Shown here piece after piece: positions 1 to 8,084 of a stretch of 64,000 nt of DNA; the first letter of the stretch is position 1, and the number at the start of each line of letters is the position of its first letter. Source of the DNA: Lactiplantibacillus mudanjiangensis (GTDB taxonomy: Bacteria; Bacillota; Bacilli; Lactobacillales; Lactobacillaceae); assembly GCF_005405385.1 (NCBI RefSeq), contig NZ_BJDY01000008.1, positions 1 to 64,000 on the forward strand. Direction: 5' to 3'. A program made the translations under genes and the position numbers. The notes beneath the pieces are model-generated. The model did not search any database, was not told the origin of the DNA, and saw only the letters and a list, made by a program, of their open reading frames with translations.

Positions 1-3
1 TAT

Positions 4-76
4 TCCGACATAGCTCAGTTGGTAGAGCGCTTGACTGTTAATCAAGATGTCGACGGTTCGAGCCCGCCTGTCGGAG
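4..76 (+). tRNA. tRNA-Asn (GTT)
   Basis: A full cloverleaf can be read: acceptor arms TCCGACA and TGTCGGA pair, the D-loop has GTTGGTAGAGC, the anticodon loop reads CTGTTAA with anticodon GTT, and the T-arm has GGTTCGAGCCC. The CCA end is not encoded. First gene of a two-tRNA cluster. Confidence 0.95.
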
Positions 77-81
77 TGACG

Positions 82-114
82 GATGTTAGCCCCCATGGTG
101 TTGACATCTTTTTT
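82..114 (+). terminator. possible terminator after tRNA-Asn
   Basis: GATGT at 82-86 can pair with ACATC at 104-108, followed by a run of T. The stem is short and the loop long, so this may be only a weak terminator between the two tRNAs. Confidence 0.4.
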
Positions 115-125
115 ATACCATATAT

Positions 126-198
126 GCCGGCTTAGCTCAGTTGGTAGAGCATCGGTATCGTAAACCGAGGGTCATCAGTTCGACTCTGGTAGCCGGCA
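126..198 (+). tRNA. tRNA-Thr (CGT)
   Basis: Acceptor arms GCCGGCT and AGCCGGC pair, the anticodon loop ATCGTAA gives anticodon CGT, and the T-arm has the usual GTTCGA. It lies 49 nt after tRNA-Asn in the same orientation. Confidence 0.95.
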
Positions 199-206
199 CT
201 TATGAG

Positions 207-234
207 AGGTGAGATTGCGTATCTCATCTTTTTT
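207..234 (+). terminator. Rho-independent terminator of the tRNA cluster
   Basis: AGGTGAGAT (207-215) pairs with ATCTCATCT (221-229) with one G-T wobble and is followed by six T residues. Confidence 0.75.
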
Positions 235-239
235 ATTAG

Positions 240-575
240 TTACAATCAAATAGAAATTAAGTAACTGTTTAGTGATTCAAGCTGTTAATCGGCTAGAAGC
301 ACTGGACAGTTTTTTTGTGGATTAATGGTCAAATAACGCTAGATTTTGTCCATCATATTATCTAGGCAGACTCTTAATAATTATTCGGCAGACGTGTTCG
401 AATATCTTAATTATCTCATTTAAAATTAGAAGTTCATGGCATTGAAGCCGTTTTGAATACGGTCACATTACTTACTAGTAGCGATTTATAGCGATATTAG
501 GCCGTTTTTAGTTAATTTGATTAAATGAGATAAAAATAGTATTGTGGCTTAAAGATTAGAAACTGGTTAAGGGTA
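240..575. other. intergenic stretch with no recognised feature
   Basis: AT-rich spacer between the tRNA terminator and the dtpT promoter. No reading frame with a plausible ribosome site, convincing hairpin or repeat was seen in it. Confidence 0.5.
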
Positions 576-604
576 TTGTTGAATAAGATTAAGGCTAGTA
601 TAAT
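576..604 (+). promoter_or_regulatory. sigma-A type promoter of dtpT
   Basis: TTGTTG (576-581), 17-bp spacer, TATAAT (599-604). The start codon lies 86 nt beyond the -10 box, so the transcript has an untranslated leader of roughly 80 nt. Confidence 0.65.
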
Positions 605-689
605 AGTTATTATGTTTAATTAAGAAACAAATATTGTGACTTTTAAACTAAAAAGATGATCTGTTTAATGCAGTTTGGAGGAATTTTAA

Positions 690-2162
690 TTGGATAACGA
701 ACAAAAACTGGATCGGTCGTTCTTTGGCCAACCCCGTGGATTGCGAACATTGTTCTTCACTGAAATGTGGGAACGATTCAGTTATTATGGGATGCGTGCG
801 CTTTTAATCTTCTACATGTACTATAAAGTGTCTCAAGGTGGTCTTGGTTTTGATCAAGCGACTGCTGCATCTATCATGTCGATCTATTCGGCATTGGTTT
901 ACGTTTCAAGTGTGTTGGGTGGCTTCTTATCAGACCGTGTCTGGGGTAGCCGGAAGACCGTCTTTATTGGTGGGATCTTCATCATGCTGGGACACATTGT
1001 CTTGTCAACGCCATTTGGTGTCAGTGCCTTATTTGTGTCGATTGCCTTAATTGTCATTGGGACTGGGTTATTGAAACCTAATGTCTCAGATATGGTTGGT
1101 CAACTTTATACAGAAGAAGATACGCGCCGGGATGCCGGGTTCAGTATTTTCGTCTTTGGGATTAACTTGGGTTCTTTAGTTGCCCCAGTCTTGGTCGGTC
1201 GAATTGGCTTAAACGTGAACTTCCATTTAGGCTTCTCATTGGCCGCTATCGGGATGTTCTTCGGGTTACTACAATACTACTTTGACGGTAAGAAGAATTT
1301 GAGTAATGCTAGTCTTTACCCAACTGATCCGTTGGAACCTGGTGACTTGAGCAAAGTCTTACGTCGCGTTTTAATCGGGATCGTTGGCTTAGGGTTAGTT
1401 TTACTCTTGATGCAACTCATGCATGCGTTGACGTTGGCAAACATCATTACGTTAATCAGTGTCTTGGTTATCTTGACACCAATTGTGTACTTCACGTTAA
1501 TGTTAACGTCTGAAAAAACGAATGCTCAAGAACGTTCACGCGTTCGTGCTTATATTCCACTATTTATTGCGGCTGCTTTATTCTGGGCAATTGAAGAACA
1601 AGGTTCGGCTGTCTTAGCATTATTTGCTGCGGACCGGACGAACTTACACTTCTTAGGCATGAATTTAGCTGCTTCTGATTTCCAAATCTTAAATCCGCTA
1701 TTTATTATGCTCTATACAACACCATTCGTTTGGTTATGGACGAAGTGGGGTAAGAAACAACCTAGTTCTCCAGCTAAGTTTGCGGTTGGGTTAGTCTTTG
1801 CTGGGGTGTCATACTTGATTATGGCGGCACCAGGCTTCTTCTTTGGGACGGCCGGCAAAGTTAGTCCAATGTGGTTAGTTGGTAGCTGGGCCGTGGTTGA
1901 AATCGCTGAAATGTTGATTTCACCAATCGGGTTGTCAGTCACGACTAAATTGGCACCAAAAGCCTTCTCGTCACAAATGATGAGTATGTGGTTCTTAACC
2001 GATTCAGCTGGTAGTGCGTTAAACGCCCAATTGGTTCGCTTCTACTCAACGAAGACTGAAGTGCCATATTTCGCCATTATTGGGATTTCGAGTGTACTCT
2101 TAGGGATTATTCTCTTTGCGATGGTTCCTTGGATTAAGAAATCCATGCAAGGGATTCGTTAA
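690..2162 (+). CDS. dtpT: proton-dependent di-/tripeptide transporter (POT/PTR family)
   Basis: This 490-residue polytopic membrane protein is of normal length for the POT branch of the major facilitator superfamily, which imports di- and tripeptides with protons. The family motif ExxERFxYYG is present at residues 25-34 (E25, E28, R29, F30, Y32, Y33, G34), followed by a GGFLSDR loop and the FGINLGSL segment of the PTR signature. Translation most likely starts at TTG 690, placed 8 nt after GGAGG (677-681); no better ATG lies near. The gene is monocistronic, with its own promoter and a terminator at 2175. Peptide supply suits an amino-acid auxotrophic lactobacillus. Sure of the family; the substrate range is inferred. 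Confidence 0.92.
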   Translation: MDNEQKLDRSFFGQPRGLRTLFFTEMWERFSYYGMRALLIFYMYYKVSQGGLGFDQATAASIMSIYSALVYVSSVLGGFLSDRVWGSRKTVFIGGIFIMLGHIVLSTPFGVSALFVSIALIVIGTGLLKPNVSDMVGQLYTEEDTRRDAGFSIFVFGINLGSLVAPVLVGRIGLNVNFHLGFSLAAIGMFFGLLQYYFDGKKNLSNASLYPTDPLEPGDLSKVLRRVLIGIVGLGLVLLLMQLMHALTLANIITLISVLVILTPIVYFTLMLTSEKTNAQERSRVRAYIPLFIAAALFWAIEEQGSAVLALFAADRTNLHFLGMNLAASDFQILNPLFIMLYTTPFVWLWTKWGKKQPSSPAKFAVGLVFAGVSYLIMAAPGFFFGTAGKVSPMWLVGSWAVVEIAEMLISPIGLSVTTKLAPKAFSSQMMSMWFLTDSAGSALNAQLVRFYSTKTEVPYFAIIGISSVLLGIILFAMVPWIKKSMQGIR

Positions 2163-2174
2163 CAGTAATTATGC

Positions 2175-2214
2175 AAAAGGTATGTTATCTTATTGATAAC
2201 GTACCTTTTTTTTT
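2175..2214 (+). terminator. terminator of dtpT
   Basis: AAAAGGTATGTTATC (2175-2189) pairs with GATAACGTACCTTTT (2195-2209), followed by a T tract. Its position rules out an ATG at 2171 as the start of the next gene. Confidence 0.85.
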
Positions 2215-2245
2215 ATTTGGTGAAGTTGAAGGAAGGGATCGCCCC

Positions 2246-3094
2246 ATGGTGCGGGTAGCTTTTAGTAGTGATAATCATTTTGACGTTAATCGGGTGGATG
2301 CACAGGTCATGATGCGTCAGCAAGCGGATTATTTATTAGCCCAACATGTCCAATGGTATTTGATTGCCGGAGACTTATTTAATGACTTTCAGCGTAGTCA
2401 GCAATACGTGGTCGATTTACAGGCCTTATTAGGCGCTCAGACACGTGTTTTATGGATTGCGGGCAATCATGACATGGTTCATGGCGTGAGCTTTGACGAG
2501 CTGGAAACAGGGCATTTTGCTGGCTATTTGCATAACCAATTTGTGGATATCCCGAATACGGACTGGCGGATTATCGGTCATAACGGTTGGTATGATTATC
2601 AGTTTGCCCTTAATCAAGGGACGCCAACGACGGCTCGTGAGTACGCACAGTGGAAATATGCCTTTTGGATTGACCGGGCTATCAAACAGCCGCTTAGTGA
2701 CCCTGAACGCGCTGATCTGATGTTGCAGCAGGTTGAAGCACAATTGATTGCTGCTAAGACTGCTGGCAAGCAGGTGATCCTAATGACACACTTTGTGCCG
2801 CGGGCAAATTTCGTACCATTAGGTCGTGGACACCATTTTTGGGAGATGGCGCGGGCCTTAATGGGAACCCCGCGGCTAGGCGAGTTAGTGGAACGCTATC
2901 AAGTTGCTCATGTGCTGTATGGTCATTTGCATTTACATCCACAACCACAGCAGTTTGCTCAGACGATGTATTATGATCAAGCGGTGGGCTATGGCCGCAA
3001 GCGACTTAACGAATGGCGGACGACAGATTTTATGTCAGAATGGCGTTTAGCAACGTTTTTACTGGATTTATCAGAAAAAATAAAAAAAGTTTGA
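2246..3094 (+). CDS. calcineurin-like metallophosphoesterase
   Basis: The product is 282 residues and carries the metal-binding blocks of the calcineurin-like phosphoesterase fold in order: SDNHFD near residue 8 (D9, H11), GDLFND near 41-46, GNHD near 73-76, a TH near the middle and YGHLHLH near the C-terminus. Such enzymes hydrolyse phosphomono- or diesters with two metal ions; the substrate cannot be told from sequence. I start it at ATG 2246, because the upstream in-frame ATG at 2171 lies inside the dtpT terminator, and GGAAGGGA stands about 7 nt before 2246. It appears cytosolic, with no signal peptide. No terminator separates it clearly from the tRNA genes that follow. Confidence 0.85.
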   Translation: MVRVAFSSDNHFDVNRVDAQVMMRQQADYLLAQHVQWYLIAGDLFNDFQRSQQYVVDLQALLGAQTRVLWIAGNHDMVHGVSFDELETGHFAGYLHNQFVDIPNTDWRIIGHNGWYDYQFALNQGTPTTAREYAQWKYAFWIDRAIKQPLSDPERADLMLQQVEAQLIAAKTAGKQVILMTHFVPRANFVPLGRGHHFWEMARALMGTPRLGELVERYQVAHVLYGHLHLHPQPQQFAQTMYYDQAVGYGRKRLNEWRTTDFMSEWRLATFLLDLSEKIKKV

Positions 3095-3151
3095 AAAAAG
3101 GCTTGATTTTTTATTCAAAATTATGTATTCTAATATAGTTGAATGATTCAT

Positions 3152-3234
3152 GGAGGGGTAGCGAAGTCTGGCTAAACGCGGCGGACTGTAAATCCGCTCC
3201 TTCGGGTTCGGTGGTTCGAATCCACTCCCCTCCA
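3152..3234 (+). tRNA. tRNA-Tyr (GTA)
   Basis: Class II tRNA with long variable arm. Acceptor arms GGAGGGG and CCCCTCC pair, the anticodon loop ACTGTAAAT contains GTA, and the T-arm has GGTTCGAATCC. Nine nt before tRNA-Gln. Confidence 0.95.
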
Positions 3235-3243
3235 TTTAATTAT

Positions 3244-3315
3244 TGGGCTATAGCCAAGTGGTAAGGCAACAGGTTTTGATCCTGTCATGCGCTGGTTCGA
3301 ACCCAGCTAGCCCAA
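3244..3315 (+). tRNA. tRNA-Gln (TTG), integration site of the island
   Basis: Acceptor arms TGGGCTA and TAGCCCA pair; the anticodon loop TTTTGAT contains TTG. The last 25 nt of this gene form the left attachment core of the island that begins here, so the 3' half of the present gene is restored or supplied by the element. Confidence 0.93.
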
Positions 3316-3317
3316 CT
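3291..3317 (+). other. attL core (tRNA-Gln 3' end)
   Basis: The 27 bp starting GCTGGTTCGAACCCAGC are identical to 13815-13841. The first 25 belong to the tRNA, the typical crossover segment for tyrosine integrases. Confidence 0.85.
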
Positions 3318-3342
3318 TATGATAAAAATTAGTCATCATTGA

Positions 3343-3373
3343 GAGCTGAAAAGCTTAATATGGCGGCTTTTTT
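3343..3373 (+). terminator. weak terminator at the left end of the island
   Basis: AGCTG near 3344 can pair with CGGCT near 3364, followed by seven T. It probably ends transcription coming out of the tRNA genes, replacing the original terminator now displaced to 13846. Confidence 0.45.
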
Positions 3374-3416
3374 TGTGCATGAATTTTAAATAGTACAAAA
3401 TAAGGCACAAACGAAA

Positions 3417-3456
3417 TGCACCAAATTTGTACCAGAGTGCACCAAAAAGTGCACCA
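3417..3456 (+). promoter_or_regulatory. integrase arm-type site repeats, left end
   Basis: TGCACCA occurs at 3417-3423, 3438-3444 and 3450-3456. The same heptamer pair with the same 12-bp spacing recurs at the right end (13734 and 13746), which is what is expected for arm-binding sites of a lambda-type integrase. Confidence 0.6.
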
Positions 3457-3461
3457 AGGAT

Positions 3462-4607
3462 TTATATATCCATGTAGTGGGCTAACTTAGTAGCGGCCTC
3501 ATTTTGTTGTTTCTTTGTGACGTGTAAATAGATGCGTTGTGTGATTTTTAGATCAGCGTGTCCCAGAGTCTTAGATACTTCATTGATTGAGGCACCCGCT
3601 TCAAAGGCTAGAGTACAAAAAGTATGCCTAAAAGCATGAATTTTTATACGGCGTAGGCCATACGCTTTACAGATGCTTCTATTCCAGTGGTCGGGTGTAC
3701 TTGGAACTAATGGCTGATTACTTTTGCTGGCAAATATGAGTTGCTCAGGATTATTAGCGTTATAACCAACCTGAAAGTATTCGCGGGCTTGCAGCATTCG
3801 CCACTTACGGAGCCACTGTAACGTTTTTGGATCAACCGTGATTGTTCTAAAGCTACTGTTAGTCTTGGGTGTCTGTACGACTAAATGCCAGTTATCGCCT
3901 ATTGATTGAGTTTTACTGATTGTTAGTTCACCAGTATCAAAGTTAATATCATGCCACTGTAAGGCTAGGGCCTCACCGCGCCGCAATCCAGTAAAAGCCA
4001 GCAAACGAAATAGCATGAATGCTTGTGGGTTGTCATAGTCATAGGCGCATTCTAAAAAGTGAACTAACTCTGTTTTTTCATAAAAATCTATCTTAGTATC
4101 ATCAATATGGCTTTTCTGCTTAGGAATACTAGTTTTTGCCATAGGATTACGGGTAGTTAGTTCCATCCGCATCCCAAAATCAAAGACGCTAATAACATAC
4201 GTCCTAAAACGGCGGTATTGTTTTAAGCCATCGTTAAGCCACGTATGAACAATTGACTGGCATTGAGCGACACTGATATTCTTAACCCGCTGAGAGCCTA
4301 GTACAGGCATGATATGGAGCCTGAATATGTCTGCTGTCTTAGCCCAAGTAGATTCTTTAACTCGTTGCTTATAATCCTCATCGAACCATTTAGTGTATAG
4401 TTCTTTAAACGTTAGATCATTATTTACAATGAACCCTCGTTTCTGAAAACTAACTTGTGAATTTGAAGTCCATAACTGGGCTTCTTTTTTTGTCCTAAAT
4501 CCGCGCTTATGAACACGTTTAGGCTTACCCGTAGCATCTTTACCAATAGATGTAAAAACCTCCCAGAACTCACCGGACGCATTCTTATATTTACGATATG
4601 TTGCCAT
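3462..4607 (-). CDS. int: site-specific tyrosine recombinase (island integrase)
   Basis: The 381-residue protein has the full lambda-integrase architecture: N-terminal Arm-type DNA-binding region (about 1-60), SAM-like core-binding domain (about 65-165) and catalytic domain. The catalytic residues R209 (TGLRRGE), H324 and R327 (HAFRH), H350 (LGH) and the nucleophile Y360 are visible. It would integrate and excise the island at tRNA-Gln. The stop lies 144 nt from the attL core and beside the arm-type repeats, as expected. ATG 4607 follows AAAGGAAT. The gene is leftward, downstream of the repressor gene and probably in the same transcript. Confidence 0.93.
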   Translation of the reverse strand: MATYRKYKNASGEFWEVFTSIGKDATGKPKRVHKRGFRTKKEAQLWTSNSQVSFQKRGFIVNNDLTFKELYTKWFDEDYKQRVKESTWAKTADIFRLHIMPVLGSQRVKNISVAQCQSIVHTWLNDGLKQYRRFRTYVISVFDFGMRMELTTRNPMAKTSIPKQKSHIDDTKIDFYEKTELVHFLECAYDYDNPQAFMLFRLLAFTGLRRGEALALQWHDINFDTGELTISKTQSIGDNWHLVVQTPKTNSSFRTITVDPKTLQWLRKWRMLQAREYFQVGYNANNPEQLIFASKSNQPLVPSTPDHWNRSICKAYGLRRIKIHAFRHTFCTLAFEAGASINEVSKTLGHADLKITQRIYLHVTKKQQNEAATKLAHYMDI

Positions 4608-4663
4608 GATTGATTATTCCTTTCATACCATGCTGGCGAGCGAGGTATGTAGGATTTAGTTTT

Positions 4664-5467
4664 TTATAAGCTACTCTCTATGTTATTTAAGACATGATTG
4701 GTTAGTTTTCTCAATTGCTTTATAGCAATTAGAATACTGTTGTCATCGTAGTCGGTCCAAGTATTATTTTTTAATCCGTTTTCTCGGTCTTTGAGAGACT
4801 TATTTAAATTTTCCAACTGCTTTTGAAGTTCACCAATAGACTCCTTCTTTTGAAGTTCATGGTTTTCTTTATATTGATTTTCTTTTTCTAAATACTCTTC
4901 TGCTACTTTAAGTGCATAGTCACTATCAATCCCCTTAGTTCTAGCACCAGTATCATCAACAATTACAGTATTTCTTGTTTTTCCTGAGTATTCTGCAAAT
5001 TCATAGCGCAAAGTGATTCCGTTAATTAGATATTCTAATTGATCTAAGAAGCTTTCCTCACAGTCGAGATAATCATTTATAGTTGCATGATCGAGTCTTG
5101 CCTCTCTAGCAGCTAATTGAATTGAATTATCTTCACAGTACTTATTAAGTTTTTTTCTAAAAGAATTTAAATCATAAATATAAAAATCATTATTATCAGT
5201 ATCGGTATATGTTTCATGTTCAAGATATTTCTCGAAAAGTACGGCACCAATTTCTTTTACTTTGTCAGAGTGTGTCATTTCAATACCTTGAAGAACTGGT
5301 ATTGAAACATTAAAAAAATCAGCTAATTGTTTCCAAGTATCTAGTTTTGGTTCAGTTTTTGAATTTTCATAGTTATTGAGTGTACCACGCTTAATACCTG
5401 TTTTTTGAGACATTTCATCCAGTGTTAACCCAGATTGGTTCCTGAATTCTTTTAATCTATTTTGCAT
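4664..5467 (-). CDS. XRE-family repressor of the island (Stl-like role)
   Basis: The N-terminal 60 residues form a lambda-repressor type helix-turn-helix (LTLDEMSQKTGIKRGTLNNYE). The middle is acidic and unassigned, and residues 195-267 are a charged region likely to form a coiled coil for dimerisation. The gene is divergent from the small cro-like gene; three TCTAA-N5-TTAGA palindromes lie between them and are the obvious operators. In islands of this kind the divergent repressor keeps the replication operon silent until a helper-phage protein binds it, so this is the likely induction switch. At 267 residues it is longer than a simple phage repressor. That function is inferred from position; the HTH is seen directly. 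Confidence 0.82.
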   Translation of the reverse strand: MQNRLKEFRNQSGLTLDEMSQKTGIKRGTLNNYENSKTEPKLDTWKQLADFFNVSIPVLQGIEMTHSDKVKEIGAVLFEKYLEHETYTDTDNNDFYIYDLNSFRKKLNKYCEDNSIQLAAREARLDHATINDYLDCEESFLDQLEYLINGITLRYEFAEYSGKTRNTVIVDDTGARTKGIDSDYALKVAEEYLEKENQYKENHELQKKESIGELQKQLENLNKSLKDRENGLKNNTWTDYDDNSILIAIKQLRKLTNHVLNNIESSL

Positions 5468-5514
5468 AATATAACATCCTTTGAAATAACAACTTAATAG
5501 TTCCTCTTAGCAAT

Positions 5515-5543
5515 AGAATAAACATTATGTTGATTAAAAACAA
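5515..5543 (-). promoter_or_regulatory. leftward promoter of repressor and integrase
   Basis: On the minus strand TTGTTT (5543-5538), 17-bp spacer, TATTCT (5520-5515), giving a start site about 35-40 nt before the repressor ATG. Confidence 0.6.
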
Positions 5544-5549
5544 GAGAAA

Positions 5550-5610
5550 TCTAAAAAAATTAGACTTGAAATCTAATAAACTTAGATGTATTCTATCTAA
5601 GAAAGTTAGA
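5550..5610. promoter_or_regulatory. three repressor operators TCTAA-N5-TTAGA
   Basis: Perfect inverted repeats TCTAA-N5-TTAGA lie at 5550-5564, 5572-5586 and 5596-5610, starting 22 and 24 bp apart, so about two helix turns. They overlap the rightward promoter elements at 5566-5594 and end just before the cro-like ribosome site. Confidence 0.8.
5566..5594 (+). promoter_or_regulatory. rightward promoter of the island operon
   Basis: TTGAAA (5566-5571), 17-bp spacer, TATTCT (5589-5594). Operator 2 fills the spacer and operators 1 and 3 flank it, so repressor binding should block it. Confidence 0.65.
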
Positions 5611-5626
5611 TATGGAGGCGAGCTAA

Positions 5627-5818
5627 ATGCAAACAATTTCTGATAGTATGCGATCCTTACTGCTCACGAATAAGGGAATGGCGAGTGTTAAGACATTGGC
5701 GGATGCAACTGGTGTAAACAGATTTACGTTAACTGATATTTTAACTGGTAAAAGAAATATTGTAAGAAATAGTACGTACGACAAACTAGACTATTGGTTG
5801 AAACAATCCAAAAAATAA
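5627..5818 (+). CDS. small Cro-like HTH protein
   Basis: This 63-residue protein is almost entirely one helix-turn-helix unit (VKTLADATGVNRFTLTDILTGKR, residues 22-44). It is the first gene of the rightward operon, just behind the operators, with GGAGG about 9 nt before ATG 5627. Position and size match Cro-type regulators that compete with the divergent repressor. The next gene starts 15 nt downstream, so the two are co-transcribed. Confidence 0.75.
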   Translation: MQTISDSMRSLLLTNKGMASVKTLADATGVNRFTLTDILTGKRNIVRNSTYDKLDYWLKQSKK

Positions 5819-5832
5819 AGGAGGTCAATACT

Positions 5833-6516
5833 ATGGACCTAGTAACGCTGACGTCACAGCGATTAGATGCGGAGCCGTATACGACTGCTGAAATTATTAG
5901 CAAGTATGCTGAAATAGATTCAAGAACAGTAAATAACCGTATCAATCAATATAAGTTTGATTTATTAGAGTTCGGAGCATTGGAGTTTAGCACGATTAAA
6001 ACGCTAAACCCTAATGGCGGGCGCCCTCGTAAAATCTGGCGCTTAAATGAAGAACAAGCGATGTTACTCATTACCTATCTGGATAACACTAAGCCAGTTA
6101 GACAATTCAAAAAGGCACTGATTAAGCAGTTTGCTGCTATGAAGCGTGCCCTTATTGAGCGACAAGCTAAGTTTGAACTGGGTAAGGAGTATTCAAAGAG
6201 CTTACATGCTGCAATTAGTGAAAGCCCGGCGCTAGGCGAACACGGCCATTTGTATATCAATATCAACAAGCTGGTATACAAACAGGCGTTAGGGGTCAAC
6301 GTGAATGAGTTGCGTAATGCGCGGAACATTCCCAAGACGGAAGTTATTACCCACTATCTAAGTGCTAGTGAGGCGGATGCTGTCAAACGAGTTAAGCAGC
6401 AGATTAAGACATTACTAGAAATGAAGTTCAATTACCAACAGATCAAGACGGCGTTACAGGTTCAAGGGATCATTTACCAGATACGTTTACAACTACCGGC
6501 TAAAGCAATTGTGTAG
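5833..6516 (+). CDS. Rha-family phage regulatory protein
   Basis: The protein has 227 residues. Its N-terminal 85 residues match the phage Rha / antirepressor layout: TTAEIISKYAEIDSRTVNNRI, then a basic NGGRPRKIWRLNEEQAMLLITYL segment in which the product-binding motif is followed by a hydrophobic helix. The rest is helical and basic. Rha-type proteins act in phage lysis-lysogeny control and in satellite interference; which applies here is unknown. I start it at ATG 5833 because AAAGGAGG (5817-5824) precedes it by 8 nt; the longer frame from 5794 would overlap the cro-like gene. Confidence 0.7.
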   Translation: MDLVTLTSQRLDAEPYTTAEIISKYAEIDSRTVNNRINQYKFDLLEFGALEFSTIKTLNPNGGRPRKIWRLNEEQAMLLITYLDNTKPVRQFKKALIKQFAAMKRALIERQAKFELGKEYSKSLHAAISESPALGEHGHLYININKLVYKQALGVNVNELRNARNIPKTEVITHYLSASEADAVKRVKQQIKTLLEMKFNYQQIKTALQVQGIIYQIRLQLPAKAIV

Positions 6517-6560
6517 AGCTTGAGCATGCTTTACTGGGCTATGAAAGGTGGTGAGAGTAA

Positions 6561-6839
6561 ATGAGTGAACCGATGCGGGTTATTTTAGGGGAGGAGCAAG
6601 CCCAAGCGTTACGGGATTACGTTTATCAGTTAGTTGCTGATTCTGTGGATGCCGCTAAACGCGATGCTGGGATTAGTCAAAAGTGGTTGCGTAAAACCGA
6701 TGCATCGAGCTACGCCGGTGTTAGTCCGGTGACTTTTAACAAGTGGGTTAGGAATGGTCTACAGTGTCATGTTATCAATGGCACTGTACTAATTAGTAAG
6801 TCTGATATAGACAAGTTTATTAATCGCAATGGCATTTAA
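6561..6839 (+). CDS. excisionase-like HTH protein
   Basis: This 92-residue protein has a MerR/excisionase-type winged helix in its C-terminal half (WLRKTDASSYAGVSPVTFNKW, then ISKSDIDKFI). Proteins of this shape help integrase excise the element, or act as small regulators. A protein of the same size and layout is encoded by the prophage at 43256. GGTGGTGAG precedes ATG 6561. In this operon it lies between the regulators and the replication genes. The excisionase role is inferred. Confidence 0.65.
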   Translation: MSEPMRVILGEEQAQALRDYVYQLVADSVDAAKRDAGISQKWLRKTDASSYAGVSPVTFNKWVRNGLQCHVINGTVLISKSDIDKFINRNGI

Positions 6840-6940
6840 TTAAAAATTTATGCTGGCGAGCGGGTGTCATTGTGATTAGGGTGGCCAGAAGATATGAGGC
6901 TGAGTTGATATATTGGCCAAGTAAGAGAGGTGCTAAGCGG

Positions 6941-7258
6941 ATGGTAAGTAAAGACTTTAAATATCCAATTGAACTAGATCATGCGATGCTAAAGCGATAT
7001 AACAGCACGCAGGTTGAATTGTTACGGGTACTGAGTGATATGGCAGGCGAAAAGGCCGGGGTTGCTTACATGCAAGAACGGGTTAAAGAGCGAGCAAAGG
7101 AATTAGCAAAGCTGGAATATAGATCGTTTCTTGCCACTGATTACCGTTCTTTAATTGAAACGGTAGAGAATGATCTAGCTGATCGAATGGTACAGCTAGA
7201 TAAAACAGTACATGCTGTAAAGGTAGCTGAGAATTTATTGACCGATCTATTACAGTAA
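6941..7258 (+). CDS. hypothetical protein of the island operon
   Basis: Not recognised. From ATG 6941 the product is 105 residues, highly charged and predicted largely helical (VAYMQERVKERAKELAKLEYR), without membrane segments or cysteines. I chose 6941 because AGAGAGG (6924-6930) stands 10 nt before it; an in-frame GTG at 6872 would add 23 residues. It follows the excisionase-like gene in the same direction and probably belongs to the same transcript. Confidence 0.6.
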   Translation: MVSKDFKYPIELDHAMLKRYNSTQVELLRVLSDMAGEKAGVAYMQERVKERAKELAKLEYRSFLATDYRSLIETVENDLADRMVQLDKTVHAVKVAENLLTDLLQ

Positions 7259-7286
7259 GTTGGGAGTTTAAACCATGATTGAGCGT

Positions 7287-7329
7287 AAAAAAAGAACCGT
7301 ACTTTTACTTTGGCGAGTAAGTACGGTTC
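7287..7329 (-). terminator. terminator-like hairpin pointing against the operon
   Basis: GAACCGTACTT (7294-7304) pairs perfectly with AAGTACGGTTC (7319-7329). The T tract belongs to the minus strand (seven A at 7287-7293 on the plus strand); the plus strand has no T run after the stem. It sits in the 140-nt gap of a rightward operon. Confidence 0.6.
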
Positions 7330-7409
7330 AAGGTTGCTAAGTCCTATTAGATAACCTTTTTACGCCTTTCATTTTAACAAAATTAAACGGATTTTGAAAG
7401 GTGATAGCG

Positions 7410-7853
7410 ATGCAAAAAACAATTAATGAATTATCCGAATTAAACGACTATGCAGATAGAGAAATCAAGTTTGCTAAACGGCTCGGATCGCAAATTATTT
7501 CAATGTGTGAGCTGATTAGTCCGACACTAAAACAAGTGGCAAGCGGCAATAGCAGCTATTTAACGATGAATACTAGACAGCTACATGACTTGGTAGAAGA
7601 TCGAGAGTTAAGCCTATATCAGGCCGCTAATATGTTTGATGTAATTAGTAGTTTAGCAATGGACTTGGATAGTCATAGCGGGCATGTTCAAGCAGCCATC
7701 GCCAGTGCAAGTGAAGCTAACGCAAGCAATAAGAAAGAATTAACGGATGGTAGTAGCGATCCTGATCAAAAGTGGGTAAGAGAACCCTATGCAGATCATG
7801 GAAAGTGGGTTTCTAATAGTGGAGACTCAACGGAGGCTACGGATCATGAATAA
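7410..7853 (+). CDS. hypothetical protein of the island operon
   Basis: Not recognised. The 147-residue product is helical and charged, with a serine- and acid-rich tail from about residue 115. ATG 7410 is preferred because GAAAGGTGA lies 6 nt upstream; GTG 7401 overlaps that site. The stop overlaps the next start by 8 nt, indicating translational coupling with the gene at 7846. Confidence 0.6.
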   Translation: MQKTINELSELNDYADREIKFAKRLGSQIISMCELISPTLKQVASGNSSYLTMNTRQLHDLVEDRELSLYQAANMFDVISSLAMDLDSHSGHVQAAIASASEANASNKKELTDGSSDPDQKWVREPYADHGKWVSNSGDSTEATDHE

Positions 7854-8070
7854 AAATAAGTTGCGTTTAAACTATGCTGCTAACACTTTAGGCGGTACGT
7901 TAGTCCAGCTTAATTACTTATCAGAACTTATTGATAAGCTGAACATGACGGATAAGCAGCGGGAACAAATTGTTATGCAGGTTCACAACATTAAAGTAAA
8001 TAGTCGTGGTGCTATGACGGATATTGCATCGGTGAATGTAGGCATGATCCCATTTAGTGAAACGGTCTAA
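7846..8070 (+). CDS. hypothetical small protein of the island operon
   Basis: Not recognised. 74 residues, soluble, with a helical middle (VQLNYLSELIDKLNMTDKQR). CGGAGG (7831-7836) lies 9 nt before ATG 7846, which sets the start. It overlaps the previous gene by 8 nt and ends 14 nt before the primase-polymerase gene, so it is probably co-expressed with replication. Confidence 0.6.
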   Translation: MNKNKLRLNYAANTLGGTLVQLNYLSELIDKLNMTDKQREQIVMQVHNIKVNSRGAMTDIASVNVGMIPFSETV

Positions 8071-8084
8071 GGATGGTGGCAATC

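Noticed and set aside
2171-2245. In-frame ATG extending the metallophosphoesterase upstream
   Set aside because: The extension lies in the dtpT terminator hairpin and lacks a ribosome site; the catalytic domain begins right after ATG 2246.
7275-7340. 21-codon frame with GGGAG upstream in the island operon
   Set aside because: It consists almost wholly of the terminator-like hairpin, so its translation cannot be supported, though a leader peptide is not excluded.
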